Below are positions 8,308 to 17,458 of a stretch of DNA of 64,000 nucleotides, piece after piece. The first letter of the stretch is position 1. Each line of letters opens with the position of its first letter. The translations under genes were made by a program, and so were the position numbers. Source of the DNA: Alkalicoccobacillus porphyridii (lineage in GTDB: Bacteria; Bacillota; Bacilli; Bacillales; Bacillaceae_D); the NCBI RefSeq assembly GCF_007293315.1, contig NZ_VLXZ01000007.1:124001-188000 (forward strand), in the 5' to 3' direction. Under the pieces are notes generated by a model. It worked only from the letters and a program-made list of their open reading frames with translations. It had not been told where the DNA came from and ran no database searches.

Positions 8308-9597
8308 TTACACATCATAAGCCTGAAGAGCTTTTTCTAACTTAGTTAGTCCTTCGTCAATTTGTTCTTCTGTTACAGTTAGTGGAGGGATCATACGGAT
8401 AACCTCTCCTTGTTTGCCGCTGAAATAAAACAGGACTCCTTCAGCTAGTGCTAGGTCAAGGATCTCCATTGCCGCTTTTCCGTCTGGCTTTTTGGTTGTC
8501 GGATCAACAATTTCAATACCAATCATGAGTCCGACCTGGCGAACCTGACCTAGTCGTTGATATTTATTTTGTAGCGCTTGGAGCTGATGATAAGCGTACG
8601 CTCCAACCTTTTTTGTATTCGCTAATAACTGTTCTTCCTTAATGACCTCAATCGTTGCCAGAGCGGCTGCACAACCAATTGGAGTACCTCCAAAGGTGGT
8701 TGCATGCGCACCAAGTGGCCACTGTTGCATTAATTTGTGATTCGCTACCGTTGCACTTAAAGGAATTCCAGATGCAATGCCCTTTGCAATCGCCATGATG
8801 TCTGGCACAACGTCAAACGTTTGGGCGGCAAACCACTCTCCAGTGCGCCCAAAGCCCGTTTGTACTTCATCAAAAATGAGTAAAATGCCATGCTCATCAC
8901 AAATTTCACGCACACGCTTCAACCATGCTTTTGGTGGAATGACATAACCACCTTCACCAAGGACAGGCTCTAGAATCATACAAGCCACCTCATTAGGTAG
9001 TACTTGATGAGCAAACAACTGAGCAGCGGCATCATTCAGTTTTTGTATGGCCACTTCTTCTGTATCCCCTACCTGATAATATGGCAGCTGATACGTACCA
9101 CTGACATGCTGATGAGAACGATACTTACTTTTTGAGGTGCTGATTGCCATGGATCCAAGCGTTCTTCCATGAAATCCACCAATAAAGGAAACGACAAATG
9201 GTTTCTCTGTTACATGACGGGCAAGCTTAAGCGCGCCCTCTATAGCCTCGGTTCCACTATTGCCAAAGAAAAAACAATCAAGGTCACCAGGCATAATTTC
9301 AGCTAGCTCATCAGCCAGCTTTAAAATGGACTCAAATTGAATCACACCAATTGGTCCATGTGTTAAATAATCAGCTGCATCCTTAATCGCAGCAACAACC
9401 TTTGGATGCCGATGTCCGACATTTGTTACCGCAATACCAGATGTAAAATCTAAATATTTCTTTCCGTCTACTCCAAAATAATAGCAGCCCTCCTCCTTTA
9501 CAACAGGTAGGTTAGGGTGATCCTTGGCCATACTTGGTGCAAGTCTTAATGACATCTTTTCACTTAATTCCTTCCAATCTGATGACATACTCATCAC
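8308..9597 (-). CDS. Class III aminotransferase (4-aminobutyrate aminotransferase-like)
   Basis: This 429-residue PLP enzyme belongs to the GabT/acetylornithine aminotransferase branch. [11 protein letters not shown] (PLP phosphate region), [11 protein letters not shown] with the ring-binding aspartate, and the Schiff-base lysine in [11 protein letters not shown] are all visible, and length is normal. It transfers an amino group from an omega-amino acid such as GABA to 2-oxoglutarate; the exact donor is not fixed by sequence. It lies 38 bases downstream of a YjiH-type transporter gene, so uptake or exchange of its substrate by that transporter is plausible. Two ATGs stand together at the start, and I keep the outer one. 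Confidence 0.88.
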   Translation of the reverse strand: MMSMSSDWKELSEKMSLRLAPSMAKDHPNLPVVKEEGCYYFGVDGKKYLDFTSGIAVTNVGHRHPKVVAAIKDAADYLTHGPIGVIQFESILKLADELAEIMPGDLDCFFFGNSGTEAIEGALKLARHVTEKPFVVSFIGGFHGRTLGSMAISTSKSKYRSHQHVSGTYQLPYYQVGDTEEVAIQKLNDAAAQLFAHQVLPNEVACMILEPVLGEGGYVIPPKAWLKRVREICDEHGILLIFDEVQTGFGRTGEWFAAQTFDVVPDIMAIAKGIASGIPLSATVANHKLMQQWPLGAHATTFGGTPIGCAAALATIEVIKEEQLLANTKKVGAYAYHQLQALQNKYQRLGQVRQVGLMIGIEIVDPTTKKPDGKAAMEILDLALAEGVLFYFSGKQGEVIRMIPPLTVTEEQIDEGLTKLEKALQAYDV

Positions 9598-9635
9598 GTT
9601 CCTTTCTCTCTTTCACATCCTACAACCAAACCTTA

Positions 9636-10994
9636 CTAAAAGACAAATAGATGAGCAATCATGACGACGATTGGAAGTGTAATAATCGTTCGAATCACAA
9701 ACATTAGAAAGAGCTGGCTTATATTTACTGGTATGCTGGAACGAATCAGCATGACACCAATTTCAGACATATAAATTAACTGAGTTAAAGATACGGCTCC
9801 AACCACAAAACGTGTGAGCTCACTTTCAATATTTGAACCTAATATAGCAGGTAGGAACATATCTGCAAAACCAATTAGTAGGGCTGGCGCAGCAGCATGT
9901 GCCTCTGGAATTTGCATCCACTGCAATACTGGGATAAGTGGATATGAGATCCACTGAAACACAGGGGTGAAATTAGCAATAATCAACGCAATGGTACCAA
10001 TCCCCATTACAAGCGGGAGCATTCCAAACCAAATGTCGGCAGCATTATACATACCACGTTGAACTAGTTTACTGGCGGAAGGAACCGTTGATGCTTTGCT
10101 CACTGCTTTTTGGAATGCCCAGCTAAAGGTTGAACGATCCTTAGGCGCTTGCTCTTCAATTTGTTTGCCAGCAGCTTCATAATAGTTATTACTCATTCGA
10201 GATAACGGTGGAATACGCGGACAAATGATTGCTGCTACAAAAACGGCAAATAGTACAGTCAAATAAAATGGAATAAATAATGTATCAATTTTTAATAACG
10301 CAGCTACAATTAAACTAAAACCAATAGATGTAATTGTAAAATTGGTCACAATAATAGCTGATTCTCTTTTAGTATAATAACCGGATTCATATTGATTAAT
10401 AGTAATGAGAATACTTACCATGTTGTTGCCCATCCATGAAGCCATGGAGTCAACAGCAGCTCGTCCTGGTAGCCTAAACAAAGGACGCATGATCTTCTGA
10501 GCGATCGTCCCTAGCCATTCCATTAACCCAAACTCAATGAGAAGAGGAAGTAGCATCCCCATCACAAATGACCAAACAGCAAGTACAGGCAATAATATGT
10601 AAAGTACCTCTTGCCCAGTCCCCTCCGCAATAATCACCATAGGTCCAGTTTCAATCATGGTCATGACTGCAAATACGGCTCCAAGAAAACGAATAATGAG
10701 CCAAAGCGGATGTATAACAAATAAACCTTTTAATACCGGTCGGTTCATCATCCAGGATGGCTTTAGAAAGCTTCCGAAAAGGGACCCAATACTTGATAAT
10801 ACAAGGACAGCTACTAATAGCGGTGTGATAATTCCTTCCGTAAGTGTCTGTAAATTACTAGCTAAGACAGCAATAGCCACCGTCCATTGACCATTATCCC
10901 CTAAAGGTAAAGGCACTAAAAATAGTAAAGCTCCTATTAAAGATGGAATAATAAATGCGAGCTTCTGTTGAGTATGTATTGTATCCTTAATCAT
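9636..10994 (-). CDS. YjiH family membrane transporter (Gate domain)
   Basis: This 452-residue polytopic membrane protein has about ten to twelve hydrophobic helices and the nucleoside-recognition/Gate repeats typical of YjiH proteins. The first helix begins at about residue 12 (FIIPSLIGALLFLVPLPLG). YjiH proteins often sit next to amino-acid catabolic genes and are thought to move amino acids or related compounds, but no substrate is proven. The aminotransferase follows at 38 bases, so the two are probably one operon. The start ATG at 10994 follows a GGGAG site. Confidence 0.85.
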   Translation of the reverse strand: MIKDTIHTQQKLAFIIPSLIGALLFLVPLPLGDNGQWTVAIAVLASNLQTLTEGIITPLLVAVLVLSSIGSLFGSFLKPSWMMNRPVLKGLFVIHPLWLIIRFLGAVFAVMTMIETGPMVIIAEGTGQEVLYILLPVLAVWSFVMGMLLPLLIEFGLMEWLGTIAQKIMRPLFRLPGRAAVDSMASWMGNNMVSILITINQYESGYYTKRESAIIVTNFTITSIGFSLIVAALLKIDTLFIPFYLTVLFAVFVAAIICPRIPPLSRMSNNYYEAAGKQIEEQAPKDRSTFSWAFQKAVSKASTVPSASKLVQRGMYNAADIWFGMLPLVMGIGTIALIIANFTPVFQWISYPLIPVLQWMQIPEAHAAAPALLIGFADMFLPAILGSNIESELTRFVVGAVSLTQLIYMSEIGVMLIRSSIPVNISQLFLMFVIRTIITLPIVVMIAHLFVF

Positions 10995-11065
10995 GATAAA
11001 CTCCCTTCATATACAGCTTATAAGATTACAGGATTATTTATAAATATTCAACATTTTTTTGTCTA

Positions 11066-11710
11066 CTACGCTTTCAACATTTCTTTTAACGTTTGCATAT
11101 CCTGTTCTATATTCGCTTTAAGCCTTTGATTATAAAATACAGATGCGGGGTGAAAGGTAGGGAATATGGTGTAGGATGATTTTGTTAATTCATACCTATT
11201 ACTATCTAATGACTTTAATCGGAGAATTGGCCCTTCAAAAGATCGACCGTGGATATCTATCAGAGATTCTCGATTATTTGTCAGCCTTCTTAGCGCAATA
11301 CCTCCTAAGGTAACAATGATAGAAGGAGAGATGTCTTCAATCAACGCATCTAATAATGGGGCATGCGCTCTTATTTCTGCCTGGGTTGGTGTTCTGTTCC
11401 CCCTGCTCTCAATAGGTTTATTTAGAACTTGTTTGTTATCTTTGTAGGGTCGGCTCCTTACAACACTTGTAATATATACCTCGCTCTTAGCTATCCCAAG
11501 CCATTCAAAGTATTGATCCAGTACCTTACCAGCTTTTCCACTAAAGGGCACACCATCGATTAACTCTTGGCGACCTGGGGCTTCGCCAACAAATAATATC
11601 TTTGACTGACTATTTCCACCACCTAAAAGGAACCCCTCACATGCGTATGGCTGTATTCTTTGCTTGCATATTTCTATAAGATCATTGGTCAGTTTTATCT
11701 CTGCTTCCAC
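11066..11710 (-). CDS. Uracil-DNA glycosylase family protein without the usual FeS cysteines
   Basis: This 214-residue protein of the family 4/5-type uracil-DNA glycosylase superfamily shows the uracil-pocket motif GEAPGRQE at about residue 43, the FSGKAGKVLD strand, VTLGGIALRRL, and the C-terminal FHPAS motif. Family 4 enzymes carry four cysteines for a 4Fe-4S cluster. Here only Cys15 and Cys24 remain at the N-terminus with the wrong spacing, and the other two positions are Ser (VVRSRP) and Ala (IRAHAP). It therefore probably folds without the cluster. Base excision of uracil is inferred; activity could be altered. Confidence 0.85.
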   Translation of the reverse strand: MEAEIKLTNDLIEICKQRIQPYACEGFLLGGGNSQSKILFVGEAPGRQELIDGVPFSGKAGKVLDQYFEWLGIAKSEVYITSVVRSRPYKDNKQVLNKPIESRGNRTPTQAEIRAHAPLLDALIEDISPSIIVTLGGIALRRLTNNRESLIDIHGRSFEGPILRLKSLDSNRYELTKSSYTIFPTFHPASVFYNQRLKANIEQDMQTLKEMLKA

Positions 11711-11731
11711 TTACATCTTCTCCCTCCACAT

Positions 11732-11759
11732 AAAAAACCACCAAAGTAGGTGGTTTTTT
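11732..11759. terminator. Bidirectional terminator
   Basis: AAAAAACCACC, a six-base loop and GGTGGTTTTTT form a perfect stem with A and T tracts on both sides. On - it ends the transcript of the small gene upstream and isolates the glycosylase gene. Confidence 0.9.
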
Positions 11760-11777
11760 AGCTTGATTCATTATATA

Positions 11778-11957
11778 TTAAACGTTGCAGCGCTCATTTT
11801 CTTCTTGTTGTAGGCGTAATTTTGCGCGTTCAATAATAAGAATGATTTGTGTGATGGATCGCTTTCTTTGTTGTTCATCACTAGACTTCACAACAATTTC
11901 TTGTAAGCGCTTAACTTCGGCAGACTCAGCATTATTTAAAAAATGCAGGTGTTTCAC
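11778..11957 (-). CDS. Small hypothetical protein, 59 aa
   Basis: I do not recognise this small protein. It is charged, predicted mainly helical (EVKRLQEIVV, then IILIIERAKLRLQQEENER), and rich in Lys, Arg and Glu, with no membrane segment or cysteine motif except one C-terminal Cys. I start it at the GTG at 11957, because AAGGAGGAG stands at the right distance; the ATG at 11990 has no such site, and in that reading the ribosome site would lie inside the gene. It is followed by a strong terminator, so it is probably monocistronic. The length suggests a regulatory or structural partner, but no function can be stated. Confidence 0.6.
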   Translation of the reverse strand: MKHLHFLNNAESAEVKRLQEIVVKSSDEQQRKRSITQIILIIERAKLRLQQEENERCNV

Positions 11958-12035
11958 CTGTAAGCTCCTCCTTGCATGATAACTCTTCATTCCATCTATC
12001 TTTAAGTATACATGATTTATTGTTTAAACAAAAGC

Positions 12036-12079
12036 AAGGAAAGTAATTTAGGCATTATACATACCCTATTACTTTCCTT
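12036..12079 (-). terminator. Terminator after the amidohydrolase gene
   Basis: AAGGAAAGTAAT at 12036 pairs perfectly with ATTACTTTCCTT at 12068; on - the stem is followed by GCTTTTGTTT. It lies just beyond the amidohydrolase stop. Confidence 0.75.
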
Positions 12080-12102
12080 TATGATTCCCTTTTATTGAAA
12101 TT

Positions 12103-13257
12103 TTAAACACTTGTACTGCTACGTTGATACACGGTTTCGCCACTAATCATTGTTTCTTCTACCTTTGCTAACAGGGAAAATGGCTGCTCGCTCCATATCA
12201 CAAGATCTGCATCCATACCTGGCTTAATGGAGCCAACCTTTTCGCCTAAGCCGATATGAGCTGCCGCCTGACTGGTTATCGCTTTTAATGCTGTTTCTTC
12301 TGTTACTCCATAATTTATAGCCGTTTTCACGGTAGTTAACAAATGATCAATGGTCACAACAGGATGATCCGTTGTAATGGCAAACGGAATGCCCCGCTTT
12401 TCAAACTCTACCATGGTTTCCCATGCCTTATTGGCCGTTTCTTGCTTAGATTTTGCTGACATTGTTGGACCAACAGCAATGGGTACAAGATGATCCTTTA
12501 AGTAATCAGGGATTAAATGACCTTCTGTACAATGTTCAATGGTCACATCAATATTAAATTCTTTTTTCACTCGAATAATAGTAGCGATATCGTCTGCTCG
12601 ATGAGCGTGCACTCTAAGTGGAATCTCGCGACGGATCACCTTGCTCAGCTGTTCTAAACCAAGATCTCTTGTAGCGATTGCCCCGTCTTGTACAGCTTTG
12701 TTATAATCTTGGGCCCGCATTAGTTCCTTGCGTAAGGTCCCTGCGACACCCATTCTTGTTACAGCGGACCTGCCTTTAGAGCCATGAATTCGTTTTGGAT
12801 TCTCGCCAAGTGCTGCCTTCATGCCTGAGGGACTTTTGATAACCATTTGATCAGCAATAATGCCAGCCGTTTTGACAGCCGTTATCTCTCCGCCTATCAC
12901 ATTCGCACTTCCAGGAAGTACTTGAACAGTTGTAACACCATGTTTTCTTGCTTCAGCAAATCCATTATCTTGAGGATTTAGACCATCAATTGAGCGAATA
13001 TATGGCGTAGAGATCTCAGAGGTTTCGTTGAAGTCATGTCCGTCACTTCCTATGCCCTCCGTATGTACACCAAGATGAGTATGAACATCAATGAGACCAG
13101 GAGTGACAAACTTACCATTTAAATCGATTCTAGTGGCGTCAGATGGAATCGTTACGTTTGTACCTACTTCTTTTATTTCTCCATGATCAACTAAAATTGT
13201 TGCTCGTTCTATGTATTGTTCTCCCGTCCAAGCGTTCACATTCACATATGCTTTCAT
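12103..13257 (-). CDS. Amidohydrolase (imidazolonepropionase-like)
   Basis: This 384-residue metal-dependent hydrolase belongs to the amidohydrolase superfamily. The metal-binding H-x-H is in PGLIDVHTHLGVH at about residue 55; further family histidines are in LRVHAHRADD and IEHCTEG, and the aspartate is in ITTDHPV. This class hydrolyses cyclic amides or dipeptide-like substrates, and the substrate is unknown. ATG at 13257 is preceded by a purine-rich site. It is flanked by terminators, so it appears to be a single-gene unit downstream of the AbrB gene. Confidence 0.85.
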   Translation of the reverse strand: MKAYVNVNAWTGEQYIERATILVDHGEIKEVGTNVTIPSDATRIDLNGKFVTPGLIDVHTHLGVHTEGIGSDGHDFNETSEISTPYIRSIDGLNPQDNGFAEARKHGVTTVQVLPGSANVIGGEITAVKTAGIIADQMVIKSPSGMKAALGENPKRIHGSKGRSAVTRMGVAGTLRKELMRAQDYNKAVQDGAIATRDLGLEQLSKVIRREIPLRVHAHRADDIATIIRVKKEFNIDVTIEHCTEGHLIPDYLKDHLVPIAVGPTMSAKSKQETANKAWETMVEFEKRGIPFAITTDHPVVTIDHLLTTVKTAINYGVTEETALKAITSQAAAHIGLGEKVGSIKPGMDADLVIWSEQPFSLLAKVEETMISGETVYQRSSTSV

Positions 13258-13316
13258 TCATGCAACCTCACATTCTTTTAGCCTTTTTTCGCCTTACGAA
13301 GTATTATTTAAAATGA

Positions 13317-13345
13317 TAGACTGACTTCCTATGAAAGTCAGTCTA
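13317..13345 (-). terminator. Hairpin after the AbrB-family gene
   Basis: TAGACTGACTT and AAGTCAGTCTA form an 11-bp perfect stem just past the AbrB-family stop, with a weak T tract on -. It probably separates this gene from the amidohydrolase. Confidence 0.6.
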
Positions 13346-13351
13346 AACTAC

Positions 13352-13633
13352 CTATTTATTATCCATGTATTGTTTTAGCTCATTCATAACTTTTTCTGCG
13401 CCTTCTGGGCTAAGAATGATATGACCATTTGCTAATGATACATTGTCATCAGAGCTTTCACCCGTTACCATACACGCACGATATGGCTGATATTTTTCAA
13501 GAATTATTTGCTCACCATCCACTAGAATAGCGAGAGGCGTTTTGATTTCGATTTCTAACATATTTCTTAGTTCTTTAGGAATAACAATTCTTCCGAGCTG
13601 GTCCAATTTACGTACAATTCCTGTTGATTTCAT
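13352..13633 (-). CDS. AbrB family transition-state regulator
   Basis: This 93-residue protein matches full-length AbrB/Abh. The N-terminal swapped-hairpin DNA-binding domain is MKSTGIVRKLDQLGRIVIP, and the C-terminal dimerisation half retains VTGESSDDN and LSPEGAEKVM. These proteins repress post-exponential functions such as competence, antibiotic and biofilm genes in Bacillus. Whether this is AbrB itself or a paralogue cannot be told, because B. subtilis abrB lies elsewhere. It sits downstream of the rpmA operon but behind a terminator and a 326-base gap, so it has its own promoter. Control of the antibiotic clusters in this window is possible but only an idea. Confidence 0.88.
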   Translation of the reverse strand: MKSTGIVRKLDQLGRIVIPKELRNMLEIEIKTPLAILVDGEQIILEKYQPYRACMVTGESSDDNVSLANGHIILSPEGAEKVMNELKQYMDNK

Positions 13634-13959
13634 ATTTAATCACGACTCCTTCTATTCAATCTTTTCCGCATTCTTTGCTACAATTGAGGTATGGTTCCTA
13701 GAAAAACAGACCGAGTATTCAAACTCATTGTATGCCCTTATATTTTATATCACATCCACTGCTTTTAACAGAGGTATTAAGCAAATACTCTCTTATCAGC
13801 CTAATGGTAGGAGTATACTTACATAAATTACATAATAATAGCTATAAATACATTCATAACAAGCAAATACCGCCTCAGATAAGTCTTTAGACTCACATAA
13901 CAATACATGCTTCTACCACAAAAAAGGCTCCGTCACGATGTGACAGAGCCTTTTACTAA
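13634..13959. other. Gap between AbrB-family gene and rpmA
   Basis: This 326-base AT-rich gap holds the rpmA terminator at its right end and, by position, the promoter of the AbrB-family gene. I see no gene in it. In B. subtilis spo0B and obg would follow rpmA here; they do not. Confidence 0.6.
13921..13954 (-). terminator. Terminator of the rplU-prp-rpmA operon
   Basis: AAGGCTCnGTCAC and GTGACnGAGCCTT pair around a GAT loop, and the - strand continues with a T tract. It lies just past the rpmA stop. Confidence 0.9.
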
Positions 13960-14241
13960 TTAAGATGCAGGATAAACACTCACTTGTTTACGATCACGAC
14001 CAACACGTTCGAATTTCACAACGCCGTCTACTTTCGCAAATAGAGTATCATCTCCACCTTTTCCAACATTCGTACCAGGATAAATACGTGTACCGCGTTG
14101 GCGAACTAGGATGCTTCCGCCTGTAACAGCTTGACCATCCGCACGTTTTGTACCAAGACGCTTAGACTGAGAGTCACGACCGTTCTTTGTACTACCTACC
14201 CCTTTTTTCGATGCGAAAAATTGTAGATTCATTTTCAACAT
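13960..14241 (-). CDS. rpmA: 50S ribosomal protein L27
   Basis: This 93-residue L27 has the Firmicutes N-terminal extension [10 protein letters not shown] before [14 protein letters not shown]. In Firmicutes this extension is removed by the protease Prp, encoded just upstream, before L27 joins the peptidyl transferase centre; the FFA-S cut site is intact. It is the last gene of rplU-prp-rpmA. Length and the C-terminal KVSVYPAS-like end are normal. Confidence 0.98.
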   Translation of the reverse strand: MLKMNLQFFASKKGVGSTKNGRDSQSKRLGTKRADGQAVTGGSILVRQRGTRIYPGTNVGKGGDDTLFAKVDGVVKFERVGRDRKQVSVYPAS

Positions 14242-14247
14242 GAAACG

Positions 14248-14583
14248 TCACCTCCTGTCCGTTATAGATATAAATGCATCATATTCTTCTTCTATGGATT
14301 TAAGCGAAAGCACCATGCCTTCAAGCAGTAATTGCACATCTCTGTGCTGTGACTCACTTAAAGCTTCAGGAACTGTACAGCTTATATACCCTCCATCTTG
14401 CTGTGTTTCCACAAGCAGCTCTGCCTGGCATAACACCTGAGCAGCGTTTACTGCTCCAATAGAAACAGCGGAAGCTCCGGCGCAAACAAGATCGTGACCG
14501 TAGGGGCCTGATTCTGCATGTCCAGACATGGAAAAAGATTGTATGCGACCTGATGGGTGCCGATTTATACGTACCTCAATCAT
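14248..14583 (-). CDS. prp: Ribosomal-processing cysteine protease Prp
   Basis: This 111-residue Prp (formerly YsxB) carries the catalytic pair His22 (SGHAESGPYGHD) and Cys34 (DLVCAGASAVS). It cleaves the N-terminal extension of L27, an essential step of ribosome assembly in Firmicutes and some phages. It sits between rplU and rpmA as in B. subtilis, six bases from rpmA, so the three are one transcript. Confidence 0.96.
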   Translation of the reverse strand: MIEVRINRHPSGRIQSFSMSGHAESGPYGHDLVCAGASAVSIGAVNAAQVLCQAELLVETQQDGGYISCTVPEALSESQHRDVQLLLEGMVLSLKSIEEEYDAFISITDRR

Positions 14584-14592
14584 GTCATGACC

Positions 14593-14901
14593 TTACACGT
14601 TGATAGCGTCGATCACTACTTTAGTGTATGGCTGACGATGACCTTGCTTACGACGGTAGTTTTTCTTTGCTTTCATTTTGTAAACGATGATTTTCTTGTC
14701 ACGGCCGTGTTTTTCAACTTTACCTGTAACAGTAGCACCTTCTACTAATGGAGCTCCTACTTTTGTTTCGTCTCCGCTAACAAAAAGAACTTTGTCAAAC
14801 GTTACAACTTCATCAACATCTGCAAAAAGCTTTTCGATGTAGATCGTGTCTCCAGCTTGAACCTTCAACTGCTTTCCGCCTGTTTCAATAATTGCGTACA
14901 T
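14593..14901 (-). CDS. rplU: 50S ribosomal protein L21
   Basis: This 102-residue L21 has the typical [15 protein letters not shown] start and a basic [14 protein letters not shown]-terminus that contacts 23S rRNA. It is the first gene of the operon with prp and rpmA, and is preceded by a structured leader of about 110 nt. Confidence 0.98.
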   Translation of the reverse strand: MYAIIETGGKQLKVQAGDTIYIEKLFADVDEVVTFDKVLFVSGDETKVGAPLVEGATVTGKVEKHGRDKKIIVYKMKAKKNYRRKQGHRQPYTKVVIDAINV

Positions 14902-14904
14902 ATC

Positions 14905-15008
14905 TGCACCTCCTCATATACTCAGACTCGCCATTTCAGGTAAGGAAACATCCTATTTGAACCTGTTCCGAGCGGTTGTAGCTCATTGGGTGCAACCAAA
15001 TCACTAAC
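14905..15008 (-). ncRNA. L21 leader RNA (ribosomal protein autoregulatory leader)
   Basis: The roughly 105-nt untranslated leader between the rplU promoter and start codon contains the GGTTGCACCCAAT and CGGAACAGGTTC blocks and ends in the AGGAGGTGC ribosome site. Bacilli carry a conserved L21 leader at this position (Rfam L21_leader), thought to bind L21 and control the operon. I assign it by position and general appearance; no covariance search was possible. Confidence 0.65.
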
Positions 15009-15015
15009 ATTATCC

Positions 15016-15045
15016 ATCATAGCACAGCTAAAAATATGAAGTCAA
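15016..15045 (-). promoter_or_regulatory. SigA-type promoter of the rplU operon
   Basis: On -, TTGACT (15045-15040) and TATGAT (15021-15016) are separated by 18 bases. Transcription would start near 15009, giving the L21 leader. Confidence 0.75.
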
Positions 15046-15070
15046 TAACATTTCGCCTTTATCACGCGAG

Positions 15071-16546
15071 CTAAAGGAGTCTTTCAGCTTCTTCCACATC
15101 CCCAAAGTAAATCAATTCTCCAGTATGGATGCCCGAGGTACGCTTACTATAAATTCGAAACCCTAATGCTTCCTCAAGACGTTTTCTATGCTCATCTCGT
15201 TCTCCAAACAATATTACTTCCGTGCTCTCAGACAGCTCTACCACAGCAGCTTCTCCTTGGCCACGATGCTCCCATAAATTCCGTTCAATTTGGAACGCTA
15301 GAGATTGATCCGAGAGAACCGTACCCGTGCCTTTACAAACTGGACAACTGACCGTCAAGCTTGTCCGGAGACTTTCACGAGCCTTTTTTCGTGTCATCTC
15401 AAGTAAACCAAGCTTAGTCATTCCCTTTACCTTCGTCTGTGTCCGATCCGCTTTTAATAGCTTTTCAAACAAGGTAATGAGCTCTTCCTTTTTCTTTACA
15501 TCACGGATATCAATGAAATCAATTAAAACAATTCCGCCAATATCTCTAAGCCTCAGCTGACGTGCGATTTCCTGTGCAGCTTCTATATTCACTTTCATTA
15601 CTGTGTCATCAAGATTAGTTTTTCCTGTAAACTTCCCACTGTTCACATCGATAATGGTTAATGCTTCAGTTTGATCAAAAACCAAAAAAGCCCCACTTTT
15701 CAGCCAAATCCGTCGACGCATAGCCAAGTCAAGCTGTCGGTCTACATCATACTCTGTAAAGATATTTTTGTTACCCCTGTAGACGGTGACAGGTAGATCT
15801 TCTCTATTCATTATTTTTAAAAGCTCTTCAATCTGTTTTTTATAGCTTACCGTATCAATAATAATTTCTTTAAGACCTTCTGCTGCGTAGTCTCTAACAG
15901 CTTGTTCTACAAATTCAGGCGCTTTAAGCAAAACGGAAGGAACGGGGTTTACCTTTGCTTTATCGCTCGCTTGCTGCCAGTTTACTCTTAAGGTCTCAAG
16001 CTCGGCCTTAAGATGGTCAAGGGTCACGGTCTCTGCAGCCGTGCGAATAATTAAGCCCTCTCCGCCTGTAGCCCACTCTTTTCCGCGCTCTCTCCATAAC
16101 TCACGATTTTCTTCCTTTTGAAATCGTTTTGAAACGGCAATGTACCCGCTATGTGGGAGGTAAACAAGGTGATGTCCTGGAACGGTTACCACCCCACTCA
16201 CACGGGCACCCTTTGAACCTATTTCTTCCTTTATTACTTGAACAACTAGTTCTTGACCTTGCTGAACATAGTGAGAAATACTTCGATTCTTTTTATCTAC
16301 AGCTAGCTCTTCACTTAAATAATAGCTCAATACATCATCCCGATGGAGGTAGGCATTTTTATCTCTACCAATATTTACAAACGCTGCCTGCATACCAGGT
16401 AATACCTTCTCAACTCGTGCCTTATATATATTCCCAAGAATTCGATGTTGATCTGGCTGATCAACCATTAATTCCTTCACCTGTTGTTGCTCTAGCACTG
16501 CAGCTCTTTTCTCTCTTGTAGCTGCATTTATAACTAATTTATCCAC
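15071..16546 (-). CDS. rng: Ribonuclease G/E family protein
   Basis: This 491-residue RNase G/E homologue has an N-terminal S1-like RNA-binding domain (residues about 35-120), the DNase I-like catalytic domain with metal ligands in TIIDVNSGKFTGKTN and LIDFIDI, and the zinc-link CPVCKGTG motif near residue 405. Such enzymes process rRNA ends and degrade mRNA. B. subtilis lacks an RNase E/G, but several other Bacillaceae carry one, as here between spoIVFB and rplU. It has no C-terminal scaffold domain, so it is the short RNase G form. Confidence 0.93.
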   Translation of the reverse strand: MDKLVINAATREKRAAVLEQQQVKELMVDQPDQHRILGNIYKARVEKVLPGMQAAFVNIGRDKNAYLHRDDVLSYYLSEELAVDKKNRSISHYVQQGQELVVQVIKEEIGSKGARVSGVVTVPGHHLVYLPHSGYIAVSKRFQKEENRELWRERGKEWATGGEGLIIRTAAETVTLDHLKAELETLRVNWQQASDKAKVNPVPSVLLKAPEFVEQAVRDYAAEGLKEIIIDTVSYKKQIEELLKIMNREDLPVTVYRGNKNIFTEYDVDRQLDLAMRRRIWLKSGAFLVFDQTEALTIIDVNSGKFTGKTNLDDTVMKVNIEAAQEIARQLRLRDIGGIVLIDFIDIRDVKKKEELITLFEKLLKADRTQTKVKGMTKLGLLEMTRKKARESLRTSLTVSCPVCKGTGTVLSDQSLAFQIERNLWEHRGQGEAAVVELSESTEVILFGERDEHRKRLEEALGFRIYSKRTSGIHTGELIYFGDVEEAERLL

Positions 16547-16576
16547 TTAAAGACACTCCTGTCTGTCCATATGCCC

Positions 16577-17458
16577 CTATTGTACCTTAATATGTGTGGG
16601 ATTTATACGTGGTGGTGTCTCAAATAAATCGCGAATAGGAATGGTCATTCCCTGTTTGAAAAATGCTGCGAGGACTTGTTGCTCTGTAACCTTCTTTTGG
16701 CTTTCATCAACCACAAAGGAGTGTTGATGCCCACGCCTTAGTAACCCCACCATTTCACGCATTTGTGTGGTGGGTGAAACTCGAATAACAGAATCAAGCA
16801 TCTTTTCCTCAAACGGTTTTTCTCTGCCTGCAAGAAACCGCATAAACCGATAATGTCGTTGCTTCCATTCAAGATAGTTACTAATGATTAAAAAAGTGAT
16901 AACTATATACAAATTCAAATGGAAAGGAAGCCATGAAGCAGCTAAGCAAAGAAGTGCAAGAGCCGAAAAGGAAGAGCGTAAAGAAGCCAGGTGTGCTCTT
17001 CTAAATGACCAACGTTCCATAAACCATAACTGCACAAGCCTACCTCCGTCTAACGGGAGAACAGGTAACAAATTAAAACAGAGAATGATGACATTATGCC
17101 AGACGAATAGCTCGTGGTTAGCAACAGACCATATAGGGGTAGTAACTAAGATGTAGGATAGCGCAATCATCCAAAGATGCTGAACAGGGCCAGCCATGAC
17201 TACAATCAGTTCTTGAAAGATGGGCTTGTTCCCACTATCTTCAATCTCCGCCACCCCTCCAAAAGGCAAGAGCTCTATTCTGCGAACCTTCCACCCAAAA
17301 TAAGCAGCCGCCGCAGCGTGTCCAATCTCATGAATAAACACTATACTAAATAACATCAATGCTTCTCGAAAGAAACCCGTAATTATGCCTATACCAAGCA
17401 CCACCCAAAAAAAAGGGTTAATGCGAATACTTAATATAAGCTCTACTACTTTATTCAA
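16577..17458 (-). CDS. spoIVFB: Stage IV sporulation intramembrane protease SpoIVFB
   Basis: This 293-residue M50 site-2-type metalloprotease has zinc ligands in FIHEIGH (His43, Glu44, His47) and the aspartate in LPLDGGR (Asp137), the same numbers as in B. subtilis SpoIVFB. Six hydrophobic helices precede a C-terminal CBS-like region. It cuts pro-sigmaK in the outer forespore membrane late in sporulation. Its start overlaps the spoIVFA stop by eight bases, so the two are translationally coupled. Confidence 0.96.
   Translation of the reverse strand: MNKVVELILSIRINPFFWVVLGIGIITGFFREALMLFSIVFIHEIGHAAAAAYFGWKVRRIELLPFGGVAEIEDSGNKPIFQELIVVMAGPVQHLWMIALSYILVTTPIWSVANHELFVWHNVIILCFNLLPVLPLDGGRLVQLWFMERWSFRRAHLASLRSSFSALALLCLAASWLPFHLNLYIVITFLIISNYLEWKQRHYRFMRFLAGREKPFEEKMLDSVIRVSPTTQMREMVGLLRRGHQHSFVVDESQKKVTEQQVLAAFFKQGMTIPIRDLFETPPRINPTHIKVQ

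Noticed and set aside
16129-16521. Open frame of 130 codons on + inside the RNase G gene
   Set aside because: Antisense shadow of a well-conserved catalytic region.
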